DNA of 64,000 nucleotides, taken from NCBI GenBank assembly GCA_947510165.1, contig CANNSB010000002.1, forward strand, positions 1 through 64,000, read 5' to 3'. The translations under genes were made by a program, and so were the position numbers. Source of the stretch: an uncultured Clostridia bacterium (GTDB taxonomy: Bacteria; Bacillota; Clostridia; Oscillospirales; Ruminococcaceae). This document shows positions 18,307 through 27,504 of the stretch, one piece after another (position 1 is the first letter of the stretch; each line of letters starts with the position of its first letter). The notes below the pieces were generated by a model. That model did no database searches. It saw nothing but the letters and a program-made list of their open reading frames with translations, and had not been told where the DNA came from.

Positions 18307-19620
18307 ATGAAGTCTAAAATTTTGTTTATAATTCTTGGAACTTTTATGATAACAATTCTAGCTGGTTGTAACAGTAGTTTAAGAAATATAGAAGAATCTA
18401 TATTTTCTCCAACATTTTCAAAAACACAGACTGATATATACAAATCTTTTAAAAAATCTTTATTTAATAAAAATGCAAATCTAATATATCCAAAAACAGG
18501 GCCAAATTTGTTACCTATAATTATTTCGGATATAAATATTGATGGAAATAAAGATGGGATAGTTTTTTATTCAACAGAGCCTGATGGATATAGAAAAAAT
18601 ATTAATATAAATCTTCTTTCTCAAAAAGATGGAAATTGGATATCTATACAGGATATTTCGATTTCTGCTTTAGATATTGATAAAGTTTTTCATATAAATA
18701 TAAATAATAAGACATTTGTTATTATTGGATTTATTGATTTTTCTTTAGAAAAAAATTTTTATATATATGAATTTAATTTAAATAAATTAAACTTTATATC
18801 TTCATACAAATATGAATTTTTAGAAATTTTTGATATAGATGGGGATAACAAAGAGGATATAATTTATTCTAATAACGATAATAAAGGAAATATTATTGTT
18901 AATCTGATTAAATATGATATAGAGAGAAATTTGTTTTCGGATATTTCTTCTTTGAAGATAGATCCATCTCTTAAATTTCATATAAATTCTACAAAGGGAT
19001 TTTCACAAAGAGGAGATCCAACTTTAATTTTGGATTTTATTGGGGAAGATACAAGTATATATAGCCAAGCTTTATATTATGAAGATGATCTATTATTAAA
19101 CCCTATATATTTAATGGGAGAAAAAGCACTTAAAGAAACAAAAAGATTTAATCGTTTTTTTTCAAAAGATATAGATCTTGATGGAGAGGTAGAAATTCCA
19201 TCAGAAATTATTGTAAATGGATATGATAAAGAAGATCATAAATTATATTTCACTATCTGGAAAAAACATAGAGATGATGGTTTTCATAAAGTTGCACAAA
19301 CATATATAAACACTAAGTTTAATTATATGGTAGAATTTCCAGAAGATTGGATAGACAAAATAACAGTAAAAGAAGAGTCGGGTGATATTCTAGGGTTTTA
19401 TCTTTATGAAGGTGATCTAGAAAAATCTACGATTCCATTAGTAAAGATAAAAACTGTATTAAAATCTGATGATTATAGTGAATTTTTAGATGATGGTTAC
19501 ATAAAAATCTCTGAACATGGAAGATTTAGGTATTTAGCTAAAGCGTTTTCCCATGAAAACTATGGTATAACAAGTTTATCAATTGAGGAAATAATTAAAT
19601 TATTTAAGATATATTTATAA
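18307..19620 (+). CDS. Lipoprotein with FG-GAP-like acidic repeats, linked to a two-component system
   Basis: A 437-aa exported lipoprotein: signal sequence with lipobox LAGC (cysteine at 21), then a beta-rich extracytoplasmic domain. Several acidic loops resemble calcium-binding FG-GAP/VCBS turns: DINIDGNKDGI, DIDGDNKEDII and DIDLDGEVEI. The C-terminal ~110 residues (from FNYMVEFPEDWIDKITV) form a separate domain. It lies 12 bases before the response regulator gene, so lipoprotein, regulator and kinase are one transcript. A role as an extracellular sensor accessory or as a product of the regulated pathway is possible; neither is shown by sequence alone. A TATAAT at 18270-18275 may be its -10 box. 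Confidence 0.85.
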   Translation: MKSKILFIILGTFMITILAGCNSSLRNIEESIFSPTFSKTQTDIYKSFKKSLFNKNANLIYPKTGPNLLPIIISDINIDGNKDGIVFYSTEPDGYRKNININLLSQKDGNWISIQDISISALDIDKVFHININNKTFVIIGFIDFSLEKNFYIYEFNLNKLNFISSYKYEFLEIFDIDGDNKEDIIYSNNDNKGNIIVNLIKYDIERNLFSDISSLKIDPSLKFHINSTKGFSQRGDPTLILDFIGEDTSIYSQALYYEDDLLLNPIYLMGEKALKETKRFNRFFSKDIDLDGEVEIPSEIIVNGYDKEDHKLYFTIWKKHRDDGFHKVAQTYINTKFNYMVEFPEDWIDKITVKEESGDILGFYLYEGDLEKSTIPLVKIKTVLKSDDYSEFLDDGYIKISEHGRFRYLAKAFSHENYGITSLSIEEIIKLFKIYL

Positions 19621-19632
19621 AGGGGATATGGC

Positions 19633-20334
19633 ATGAAAAAGATATTAATCTGTGAAGATGAAGACGTAATAAGAGACTTTGTGGTTATAAATTTGGAAAG
19701 AGCAGGATATGATGTGACCGATGTTTCAAACGGAGAGGATGCATTGGCCGTTTTTGATAAACATGGAGGAGATTTTGACATAGCTTTATTGGATATAAAT
19801 CTTCCTGGAATAGATGGATTTTCTGTTTGTAAACAGCTTAGAAAAAAAAGTGCTACTCTAGGAATAATAATGCTTTCGGCAAAAACACAAGAGATGGACA
19901 AGGTAGGGGGACTTATGTTAGGTGCAGACGATTATGTAACCAAACCGTTTAGCCCTTCTGAACTTGTGGCAAGGGTGGATGCAATCCATAGAAGGGTTAA
20001 TATGGCGACGGCGGGAACACAAAAATCTAAAATCGTTAAATCAGGAGAATTTATACTTAATCCTAAAAGAAGAACTCTGACAAAAAATGAAAATGTATTG
20101 GATTTAACACAGGTTGAATATCAAATAATAGAATTTTTTATGAATAATCAAAATGAAGCGTTAGAGAGAACAAAAATTCTTGAAGAAGTTTGGGGGGATA
20201 AATATTATGGAGATATAAAGATTGTCGATGTTAATATTCGTCGTCTCAGAATGAAGATAGAGGATGAACCTTCTTCTCCAAAATTTATAGTAACTATTTG
20301 GGGATATGGTTATAAATGGAATGGAGTAGACTAG
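19633..20334 (+). CDS. OmpR/PhoB-family response regulator
   Basis: A 233-aa transcription factor. The receiver domain has the acidic pocket (ICEDED, 7-11), phospho-acceptor Asp54 (LLDINLPG) and the conserved lysine in VTKPFSP. The C-terminal half (about 130-228) is a winged helix ending IVTIWGYGYKWN, a hallmark of OmpR/PhoB regulators. The kinase gene follows after 24 bases and a lipoprotein gene precedes it. The targets are unknown; autoregulation of this operon would be typical. Confidence 0.94.
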   Translation: MKKILICEDEDVIRDFVVINLERAGYDVTDVSNGEDALAVFDKHGGDFDIALLDINLPGIDGFSVCKQLRKKSATLGIIMLSAKTQEMDKVGGLMLGADDYVTKPFSPSELVARVDAIHRRVNMATAGTQKSKIVKSGEFILNPKRRTLTKNENVLDLTQVEYQIIEFFMNNQNEALERTKILEEVWGDKYYGDIKIVDVNIRRLRMKIEDEPSSPKFIVTIWGYGYKWNGVD

Positions 20335-20358
20335 GTATTTTTTATAGGAGATGGTTTT

Positions 20359-21828
20359 TTGGCGATAACCAGTATGACTCACAAATGGGTTATAAGTAGC
20401 CTTGTTATAATATTTGTTTTATTATTTTCTGTACTTATTGGAGTTTCATTTGGTCTTAAAAGATTCTATTATTCTAATGTAGAACAGTATATATATTCTA
20501 GAGCAACAATTACATATGATTATATATCGGATCAAATTTTAAAAAATGGAGATGCTTTAAAAGAAAAGCTTAAATATTTGATAAAAGATTTTAAATATAA
20601 AGATAAAATAGAGATAATGGCAATAGATATAGACGGAAACATACTATTAAATTCTAGTGGATTTCCTTATATATTTGATGTGGATAAGGATTATAAAAAA
20701 GCAGAAGAGAGTATAAATGGGATAACTACATATATTTCATATACACCTAATGTAGGTGGATTTATGTCTGTTTGTGTAATAATACCAAAATCTGATAGTG
20801 ATATCCACGCGGTTCGATTTGTTGCGAATCTTGACAATATAGATGTAGCAATCTCTAGAGATATGTTAAATTTCACTATACTTGCCATATTCTTTTTTAT
20901 ATTTATATTTATATTTGGATATAGGTATACAGGGGCTGTTGTTTTACAGATAAGAAATATTGGAACTGTAGCTAGAAAGATAGCTACAGGAGATTTTACA
21001 GCAAAGGCAGAAAGATCTTCTAGTGATGAACTTGGAGAATTATGTGATATGATAAATAATATGGGGGATGACTTAGCAAAATCTGATAAATTGAAGCATG
21101 ATTTTATATCTGGTGTTTCCCATGAATTAAGAACTCCATTAACTGCCATAAAAGGATGGGGAGAAACTTTGACAATGACAAACCCATCTGATACTGAGAT
21201 GTTTGAAAAAGGAATGAAGGTTATAGTTAATGAAACCAGAAGGCTTTCCTCTATGGTTGAGGATCTTTTAGATTTTTCTAAAATGCAGAATGGGCGGTTT
21301 ATATTGGTAAATAATAAAACAGATGTACTCGCCGAATTAGAAGAATCTTTGCTTATATATACAGATAAAATTAAAAAAGATGAAATAAAAATTATATATA
21401 ATTCGCCTGAATTTATTCCATATATTTTTGGAGATAAAGACAGGTTGAAACAGGTTTTTATAAATGTTATAGATAATGCTATAAAATATTCTGGACCAAA
21501 AGCAATAATATATATAGATGCTATTTATGATAAAGATTTTATAACTATATCTGTAAAAGATAATGGTTGTGGAATAGGAAAAGCGGATCTTCCTTTTATA
21601 AAACAAAAATTTTATAAAGCGAACTTTAAAAAAAGAGGGTCAGGAATAGGACTTTCTCTATCATCTGAAATAATTACACTTCATGGAGGATCGTTAGAAC
21701 TAGAAAGTGAAGAGAATATTGGAACAACAGTGTTTATAAAAATTCCTATAAATTTGAAAAAGGGAGAAAGTAGGGATCCAGAGGTTAAACAGAGCGTTGT
21801 AGAAAGAGGTGAATATGATGAGCAATAA
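20359..21828 (+). CDS. Membrane sensor histidine kinase
   Basis: A 489-aa kinase, cognate to the preceding regulator. Two transmembrane helices (about 12-34 and 170-192) flank an extracytoplasmic sensor of about 135 residues, then a HAMP linker, HisKA with phospho-acceptor His255 (SHELRTPLTAIKG), and HATPase_c with VIDNAIKYSG, DNGCGIG and GSGIGLSLS. The start is TTG 20359, with AGGAG (20346-20350) eight bases upstream; no ATG fits this spacing. The 3' end overlaps the DUF1385 gene by 11 bases, tying the two-component system to the housekeeping genes that follow. Confidence 0.93.
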   Translation: MAITSMTHKWVISSLVIIFVLLFSVLIGVSFGLKRFYYSNVEQYIYSRATITYDYISDQILKNGDALKEKLKYLIKDFKYKDKIEIMAIDIDGNILLNSSGFPYIFDVDKDYKKAEESINGITTYISYTPNVGGFMSVCVIIPKSDSDIHAVRFVANLDNIDVAISRDMLNFTILAIFFFIFIFIFGYRYTGAVVLQIRNIGTVARKIATGDFTAKAERSSSDELGELCDMINNMGDDLAKSDKLKHDFISGVSHELRTPLTAIKGWGETLTMTNPSDTEMFEKGMKVIVNETRRLSSMVEDLLDFSKMQNGRFILVNNKTDVLAELEESLLIYTDKIKKDEIKIIYNSPEFIPYIFGDKDRLKQVFINVIDNAIKYSGPKAIIYIDAIYDKDFITISVKDNGCGIGKADLPFIKQKFYKANFKKRGSGIGLSLSSEIITLHGGSLELESEENIGTTVFIKIPINLKKGESRDPEVKQSVVERGEYDEQ

Positions 21829-22753
21829 AGCTTCGTATAAAACGTCTATAGGGGGACAGGCTCTTATAGAAGGGATTATGATGAGGGGTGTAGATAAGAC
21901 GGTTATGTCCACTCGTCTTCCAAATGGAGATATAGATACTGAGGTTGTTTTAGAAGGAGCGCCAAAGAAAAATTTTTTTAAAAAAATGCCTGTTATAAGA
22001 GGAGTATTAAACTTTATAGAAAGTCTATCCCTTGGTTATAAATGTTTAAACAAGTCTGCGGAAAAATCTATGGGAGATATTGAGGTAGAAGATACAAAAT
22101 TTGATAAATTTTTATCTAAAATTTTTGGAGATAAATTTTCATCAGCTGTCTCTTTTATAGGAATTTTTTTAGGTATTATCATTTCTATCTCATTATTTAT
22201 ATTAATACCAACATATATAGTAGATATTATTCCTAATCTAGGGGATAACTATTTTATTAGATCTCTTTTAGAAGGAATTTTAAAGATAATTATATTTATT
22301 TTATATTTAGCAGGAATCTCAAATATTAAGGATGTAAAACGTCTTTTTCAGTATCATGGGGCAGAGCATAAGACGATATTTTGTTATGAAAATCATAAAG
22401 AATTAACCGTAGAAAACGTTAAAAAATATACAAGATTTCATCCAAGGTGTGGAACAAGTTTTATACTTATTGTTTTAGTTATAAGTATAATTATATTTTC
22501 TATAATAAAGATAGATCATGTTTTTTTAAGAACAGCTATAAAACTTTTAATGCTTCCAATTGTTGTTGGGGTTGGATATGAGTTGATAAAATTTTTAGGT
22601 AGACATGATAATTGGTTTACAAGATTTTTGTCGTCTCCTGGTTTATGGCTTCAAAATTTCACAACAAAAGAGCCGGATGATGGACAGATTGAAATTGCTA
22701 TTGTTGCTTTAAAAGAAGTTATTCCAGCTGAAAAAGGTTTAGATAAATGGTAG
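21818..22753 (+). CDS. DUF1385 (YqhQ family) membrane protein
   Basis: A 311-aa membrane protein with four or five hydrophobic segments. GGQALIEGIMMRG at the N-terminus and FQYHGAEHKTIFCYE followed by RFHPRCGTSFI are the DUF1385/YqhQ signatures. The conserved His, Cys and Glu residues suggest a metal or cofactor site, but no function has been established to my knowledge. Its next-door position to prmC recurs in Firmicutes. I use the ATG at 21818, eight bases after AAAGAGG (21803-21809); GTG 21809 and ATG 21815 are alternatives. It overlaps prmC by 7 bases. Confidence 0.88.
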   Translation: MSNKASYKTSIGGQALIEGIMMRGVDKTVMSTRLPNGDIDTEVVLEGAPKKNFFKKMPVIRGVLNFIESLSLGYKCLNKSAEKSMGDIEVEDTKFDKFLSKIFGDKFSSAVSFIGIFLGIIISISLFILIPTYIVDIIPNLGDNYFIRSLLEGILKIIIFILYLAGISNIKDVKRLFQYHGAEHKTIFCYENHKELTVENVKKYTRFHPRCGTSFILIVLVISIIIFSIIKIDHVFLRTAIKLLMLPIVVGVGYELIKFLGRHDNWFTRFLSSPGLWLQNFTTKEPDDGQIEIAIVALKEVIPAEKGLDKW

Positions 22754-23601
22754 AAATATCCATTTCATATTTATATAATAGCTGGTGTGAGATATTTGAG
22801 AAAGCAGGTATAAGTAATTTTAAAAATGAAGTTTTATGGCTTATACAAAAATATATAGATATTAGTATAAGTGATATCCATCTTTTAAATAGCTATAATA
22901 TCAGTGAAGGCACCCATTCTAATATACTAAATAGTCTTAAAAAAAGGTCAGAAAGGTATCCTTTACAATATATTTTAGAAACTCAACCATTTTATACTAG
23001 AGATTATTTTGTAGGGGAAGGTGTTTTGATTCCTAGAAGTGATACAGAATGTATATGTGAAAAAGGGATAGAATTTATAAATAAACATAAATATAACTCT
23101 TTTGTTGATATATGCTCTGGAACAGGATGCATTGGAATAACCTTAGAAAAAGAAACTCAGATTAGTAGATGCTTAGCCATTGAAAATAGTTTATTGGCGT
23201 ATAAATATTTAGAGAAGAATAAAAAATTTCATAATTGTGATATAAAATTAAAATTAATTGATATATTTTCTAAAAGTTTTGCAGAAGATATAGATCAAAA
23301 ATTTGATTTAATAGTATCTAATCCACCATATTTAACAAAAGAAGATATGGAAAATCTTCAGCCAGAAGTTTTATATGAGCCAAGGGATGCTTTATTTGGA
23401 GAAACAAATGGGCTGTCATTTTATCATAGAATAGTATCGATATCAAAAAAAATATTAAATAAAAATGGAATGATTTTATTTGAAATTGGTTTAGGACAAA
23501 GCAAGGATGTTATTAAGATTTTAGAGAATGCATGCTTTTTAAATATTGGATTTATACAAGATGATAGTAATATTACACGGGGAGTTTATGGGTTTAAGTA
23601 A
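22747..23601 (+). CDS. prmC: Release factor glutamine methyltransferase
   Basis: SAM-dependent N5-glutamine methyltransferase that modifies the GGQ glutamine of peptide chain release factors (one of which, prfB, is at 49643-50746 in this window). The Rossmann SAM site is [12 protein letters not shown], and the catalytic motif is Asn192-Pro-Pro-Tyr195 (SNPPYL). The N-terminal helical substrate-binding domain is present. 284 aa is standard. prfA, its frequent neighbour, is not here; DUF1385 precedes and recA follows. Confidence 0.93.
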   Translation: MVEISISYLYNSWCEIFEKAGISNFKNEVLWLIQKYIDISISDIHLLNSYNISEGTHSNILNSLKKRSERYPLQYILETQPFYTRDYFVGEGVLIPRSDTECICEKGIEFINKHKYNSFVDICSGTGCIGITLEKETQISRCLAIENSLLAYKYLEKNKKFHNCDIKLKLIDIFSKSFAEDIDQKFDLIVSNPPYLTKEDMENLQPEVLYEPRDALFGETNGLSFYHRIVSISKKILNKNGMILFEIGLGQSKDVIKILENACFLNIGFIQDDSNITRGVYGFK

Positions 23602-23623
23602 TATAAGAAGGGATTTATATATT

Positions 23624-24805
23624 ATGATAGGAAAATCAAAATTGTCTGAAAATAAAAGTAGCGATAAACAGAGAGCTATAGAAACCGCTATAGCTCAGAT
23701 TGAAAAACAGTTTGGAGCAGGGGCGGTTATGAAGCTTGGGCAAGCCGGAGGGATGAATATAGATTTTATTCCTACAGGGTCTATAAGTTTAGATATAGCT
23801 TTGGGGATTGGTGGAGTTCCTAGAGGGAGAATTATAGAAGTTTATGGACCAGAATCATCAGGAAAAACCACTGTTGCCCTACAGATGGTGGCAGAAGCAC
23901 AAAAAGAAGGTGGAGAAGCCGCTTTTATAGATGTTGAGCATGCCTTGGATCCTGTTTATAGCAAAGCTTTAGGGGTTAATATAGACTCTCTGCTTGTTTC
24001 ACAGCCAGACACAGGAGAACAGGCTTTGGAAATTACAGAAGCATTGGTTAGATCTGGTGCAATTGATATAATAGTGTTAGACTCTGTTGCTGCTATGGTT
24101 ACAAGGGCGGAGATTGAAGGAGAGATGGGGGATGCTCATGTTGGGTTACAAGCACGACTTATGTCTCAAGCTTTAAGAAAACTGACTAGTGTTATATCAA
24201 AATCTAATTGTGTGGCTGTATTTATAAATCAAATTAGAGATAAAATAGGAATCACCTATGGAAATCCAGAAACTACCCCAGGAGGAAGAGCTTTAAAATT
24301 CTATTCTTCTATTAGAATAGAGGTTAGAAAAGGAGAAGCTCTTAAAAGTGGTAGCGAAATTATAGGGAATAGAACAAGATGTAAAATTGTTAAAAATAAA
24401 GTTGCTCCTCCGTTTAGAGAGGCAGAGTTTGATATAATGTACGGTGAAGGAACCTCGACAGAAGGGGAAATTTTAGATTTAGGTTTAAGCTTAGGAATAG
24501 TTAATAGAAGTGGAGCATGGTTTAGCTATAAAGAAGAGAGATTAGGAAATGGAAGAGACAATTCTAAAGATTTTCTTAAAGATAATCCTGCAATAAAAGA
24601 AGAAATTTATACCCTAATAAAAGAAAATGCTGATAAACTTGTAATGAGTTCTAAAAGAGCAAAAAAGATGGCTGCAGTTGAACTTGCTCAAAAAGCTGTT
24701 ATTGAATCAAGCAAGGAATCGGAAAATATTTCTACTGAAAAAAAGGTAGAAAAAGCAAAAGTTAAATTAGATGTTGAAGTTGATAAGATGGATGTAAATG
24801 GATAA
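23624..24805 (+). CDS. recA: Recombinase RecA
   Basis: ATP-dependent strand-exchange protein and SOS co-protease. Walker A is GPESSGKT (75-82); [31 protein letters not shown], the L2 loop around [10 protein letters not shown] and [14 protein letters not shown] are all present. At 393 aa it has a longer C-terminal tail than E. coli RecA, and the tail is Lys/Glu-rich. I chose ATG 23624, preceded by AAGAAGGG at 23605-23612; longer frames would overlap prmC and add a non-homologous N-terminus. No SOS box of the CGAACRNRYGTTYC type was seen, since it appears to be read through from prmC. recX overlaps its end by 8 bases. Confidence 0.97.
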   Translation: MIGKSKLSENKSSDKQRAIETAIAQIEKQFGAGAVMKLGQAGGMNIDFIPTGSISLDIALGIGGVPRGRIIEVYGPESSGKTTVALQMVAEAQKEGGEAAFIDVEHALDPVYSKALGVNIDSLLVSQPDTGEQALEITEALVRSGAIDIIVLDSVAAMVTRAEIEGEMGDAHVGLQARLMSQALRKLTSVISKSNCVAVFINQIRDKIGITYGNPETTPGGRALKFYSSIRIEVRKGEALKSGSEIIGNRTRCKIVKNKVAPPFREAEFDIMYGEGTSTEGEILDLGLSLGIVNRSGAWFSYKEERLGNGRDNSKDFLKDNPAIKEEIYTLIKENADKLVMSSKRAKKMAAVELAQKAVIESSKESENISTEKKVEKAKVKLDVEVDKMDVNG

Positions 24806-25457
24806 AAACATAATTAGTAAGATAGAAAAATATAAGAAATTATATTATAATATCTTTATAAATAATGAATATTTTACTACATTACATAGTGAAGTTTTAG
24901 ATAAATTTTCTTTAAAAGAAGGTAAGATTTTAGAAGATATAGATTTAGAAGATATAAAAATATATGCTGAAGAAAGAAAAGCTAGGGAGAGATGTCTGTA
25001 TCTAATATCCTATCGAGATCATAGTTGGAAAGAGCTTTATGAAAAGCTTTTAAAATCTGTTTCGGAAGAAGTTGCAAGAAAATCTGTACAAAAGATGGAA
25101 GATATTGGACTTATAGATGATATTAAATATGGAATGGCTCTGGCAAAAAAATATTTAGTTATTAAAAAATGGGGATTTAAAAAAGCTAAATATGAGTTAT
25201 CCCTTAAAGGTATATCCAGTGAAAATATTGATATTATCTTTAGAGAATATCAATATGAAGTTGATATTCTTGATAATATTAAATTTATCATAGAAAAGAA
25301 GCATAAAAAAAATCTTTTGGATTATAAAGGGAACCAGAAGATAATTGCATCTCTTTTAAGAATGGGTCATAGCTATAGCGATATAAAAATTGTAATAGAT
25401 GACATTACCGAAGATATAAATACCGAAGATATAAATACCGAAGATATAAATGATTAA
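24798..25457 (+). CDS. recX: RecX, regulator of RecA
   Basis: Helical-repeat protein that modulates RecA filaments. The N-terminal ~60 residues are divergent, followed by RecX three-helix modules: [56 protein letters not shown]. It overlaps recA by 8 bases, so translation is coupled. The C-terminus ends in a threefold TEDIN repeat encoded by perfect 15-base tandem units, a tail not expected in the family. Length 219 aa. Confidence 0.9.
   Translation: MDKNIISKIEKYKKLYYNIFINNEYFTTLHSEVLDKFSLKEGKILEDIDLEDIKIYAEERKARERCLYLISYRDHSWKELYEKLLKSVSEEVARKSVQKMEDIGLIDDIKYGMALAKKYLVIKKWGFKKAKYELSLKGISSENIDIIFREYQYEVDILDNIKFIIEKKHKKNLLDYKGNQKIIASLLRMGHSYSDIKIVIDDITEDINTEDINTEDIND
25407..25451 (+). repeat. 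Three perfect 15-bp tandem repeats at the end of recX
   Basis: The unit ACCGAAGATATAAAT occurs three times without mismatch at 25407-25421, 25422-25436 and 25437-25451. It is in frame (15 bases = 5 codons, Thr-Glu-Asp-Ile-Asn) and runs to the stop codon. Confidence 0.98.
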
Positions 25458-25478
25458 ATTTTATTTAAGGAGATTTTA

Positions 25479-26807
25479 ATGAAAGTTAAAGTTGGTTTGG
25501 TGTCTTTAGGGTGTTCTAAAAATCAGGTTGATGCTGAGATGCTTTTAAGCGTTATAGATAAAGATGGATTTTTAATTACACCAGATGTAGATCAAGCAGA
25601 TGTTATAATTATAAATACTTGTGGCTTTATAGAGTCTGCAAAACAAGAGTCGATAGAAAATATTCTAGAATTTTGCACACTAAAGCAAGAAGGAAAGATA
25701 AAATCTGTGGTTGTTACAGGTTGTCTTGTTGAGAGATATAAACAAGATATAATTAAAGAAATACCAGAAGTTGATGTTGTTTTAGGAATAGGCTCTAATC
25801 TAAATATTAGTCAGGCTATAAAAAAATCTCTGATGGGAGAAAAGGTTATAGATATATCTGATAAATACAATCTTCCGTTAGAAGGAGAAAGAATACTTAG
25901 CACATCACCGTTTTATGCATATGTAAAAATTGCTGAAGGGTGTAGCAATGGATGCACCTACTGTTCTATCCCATTAATTAGAGGAAAATTTAGAAGTCGA
26001 CCTATGGAGAGTGTTTTAAAAGAAATTAAATCTTTAGAAGTACAAGGAGTTAAAGAGATTATACTTGTGGCACAGGATACAGGTAGATATGGACATGACC
26101 TATACGGAGAAAATAGTCTATATAAATTATTAGAAGAGATTACAAAATTTGAGGGAATACGCTGGATAAGAATATTATACTGTTATCCAGAAAGAATAGA
26201 CGAAAAATTATTGTCTGTTATTAGAGATAATCCAAAAATTTTAAAATATATAGATATGCCTATGCAACATATTAACAAAAGAATTTTAAAAGAGATGAAC
26301 AGAATTGGAGATATAGATTTTTATAGATCTCATATATTAAATATGAGAAATAGTGTCCCTGGTTTGGTTATAAGAACAACATTTATTGTTGGTTTCCCAG
26401 GAGAAACTGAACAAGAGTTTCAGGAAGTTTATAACTTTGTTAAAGAGTGTAAATTAGAAAGAGTTGGATGTTTTGCTTATTCAAAAGAAGAGGGAACAAG
26501 GGCGGCAATTATGGATAATCATATAGATGAAATTGAAAAAGAAAGAAGAGCTGTAGCTATTATGAAACTACAGCAAGATATTATGAAAAAGCATAATCTA
26601 GACCTTATTGAAAAAGATTTGGAAGTTGTTGTAGAGGGATATGATAAATATGCAGAATCTTATTATGGAAGAAGTTATATGGATTCTCCTGAAATTGATG
26701 GAAAAGTTTTTTTTCAGTTTGAGGGAAGTTTAAATATAGGAGATTTTATAAAGGTTAGGGTTTTTGATAGTCTAGATTATGATCTTTTAGCAGAAGTTTT
26801 GACATAA
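25479..26807 (+). CDS. rimO: Ribosomal protein S12 methylthiotransferase RimO
   Basis: Radical SAM enzyme that adds a methylthio group to an aspartate of ribosomal protein uS12. The N-terminal MTTase domain has LGCSKNQVDAE and TCGFI (cluster ligands); the radical SAM cluster is Cys155-x3-Cys159-x2-Cys162 (EGCSNGCTYCSIP); the TRAM domain ends the protein. IRILYCYPE and TTFIVGFPGET match RimO rather than MiaB. 442 aa is standard. AAGGAG lies upstream of the ATG. It is followed by pgsA after 29 bases, as in many Firmicutes. Confidence 0.95.
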   Translation: MKVKVGLVSLGCSKNQVDAEMLLSVIDKDGFLITPDVDQADVIIINTCGFIESAKQESIENILEFCTLKQEGKIKSVVVTGCLVERYKQDIIKEIPEVDVVLGIGSNLNISQAIKKSLMGEKVIDISDKYNLPLEGERILSTSPFYAYVKIAEGCSNGCTYCSIPLIRGKFRSRPMESVLKEIKSLEVQGVKEIILVAQDTGRYGHDLYGENSLYKLLEEITKFEGIRWIRILYCYPERIDEKLLSVIRDNPKILKYIDMPMQHINKRILKEMNRIGDIDFYRSHILNMRNSVPGLVIRTTFIVGFPGETEQEFQEVYNFVKECKLERVGCFAYSKEEGTRAAIMDNHIDEIEKERRAVAIMKLQQDIMKKHNLDLIEKDLEVVVEGYDKYAESYYGRSYMDSPEIDGKVFFQFEGSLNIGDFIKVRVFDSLDYDLLAEVLT

Positions 26808-26836
26808 ATTGTATAAAATAGAGAGGATGCTTATAT

Positions 26837-27400
26837 TTGAATTTGCCAAATAAGTTGACTATTTCTAGGATTTTATTATGTCCATTTTTTGTATTCTTTC
26901 TTCTTTTAAAAGATTTTAAATATAATTATATAGTAGCATTAATTATATTTATTATAGCAAGTATAACAGATGCAATAGATGGAAAAATCGCAAGAAAACG
27001 AAATTTAATAACAAATTTTGGAAAACTTATGGACCCATTAGCAGATAAATTATTGGTTATATCAGGGTTTATTGCATTTATATCTTTGGGGTTGGCATCC
27101 TCTTATTTGGTGATATTAATTATTGCTAGAGAGTTGTTAGTTACATCTTTGAGGCTTTTATCCATGGAAAAAGGTGTGGTTATAGATGCCGGAAAATATG
27201 GAAAACTTAAAACTGTTATACAGATGATATCTATTATAAGTATAATGATTATTGCATCTTTACCAAGTGTTGGTATAAATATTTCTATGGATAATATTAA
27301 ATTTTTGACAAGTTTTTTTATGTACGCTTCAACAATTATAACAATTTTTTCTGGAATTGATTATATGTATAAAAATAAAAACATAATGTTAGATTTATAG
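26837..27400 (+). CDS. pgsA: CDP-diacylglycerol-glycerol-3-phosphate 3-phosphatidyltransferase
   Basis: Integral membrane enzyme making phosphatidylglycerophosphate, the committed step to phosphatidylglycerol and cardiolipin. The CDP-alcohol phosphatidyltransferase motif is complete: DAIDGKIARKRNLITNFGKLMDPLADK, shown here as D-x2-DG-x2-AR-x8-G-x3-D-x3-D across residues about 35-61. Four or more transmembrane helices. The start is TTG 26837 with GAGAGGA upstream. 187 aa is normal. It ends the long operon, directly before a terminator. Confidence 0.94.
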   Translation: MNLPNKLTISRILLCPFFVFFLLLKDFKYNYIVALIIFIIASITDAIDGKIARKRNLITNFGKLMDPLADKLLVISGFIAFISLGLASSYLVILIIARELLVTSLRLLSMEKGVVIDAGKYGKLKTVIQMISIISIMIIASLPSVGINISMDNIKFLTSFFMYASTIITIFSGIDYMYKNKNIMLDL

Positions 27401-27402
27401 GA

Positions 27403-27436
27403 AAAAATATTCGTCTTTTATAGGACGAATATTTTT
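27403..27436 (+). terminator. Terminator after pgsA
   Basis: A 13-bp stem (27403-27415 / 27424-27436) with an 8-base loop, ending in TTTTT. It closes the 18.3-27.4 kb transcription unit and isolates cysS. Confidence 0.9.
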
Positions 27437-27504
27437 AATATTAGAAACAGATAAAATACTATATAAAATATAGAATATTTATAAATAATATGGAGGAAAT
27501 TTTT

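Noticed and set aside
27416-27504. T-box riboswitch before cysS
   Set aside because: The gap after the pgsA terminator is too short (68 bases) and shows no specifier stem or T-box sequence. valS has only a 4-base gap.
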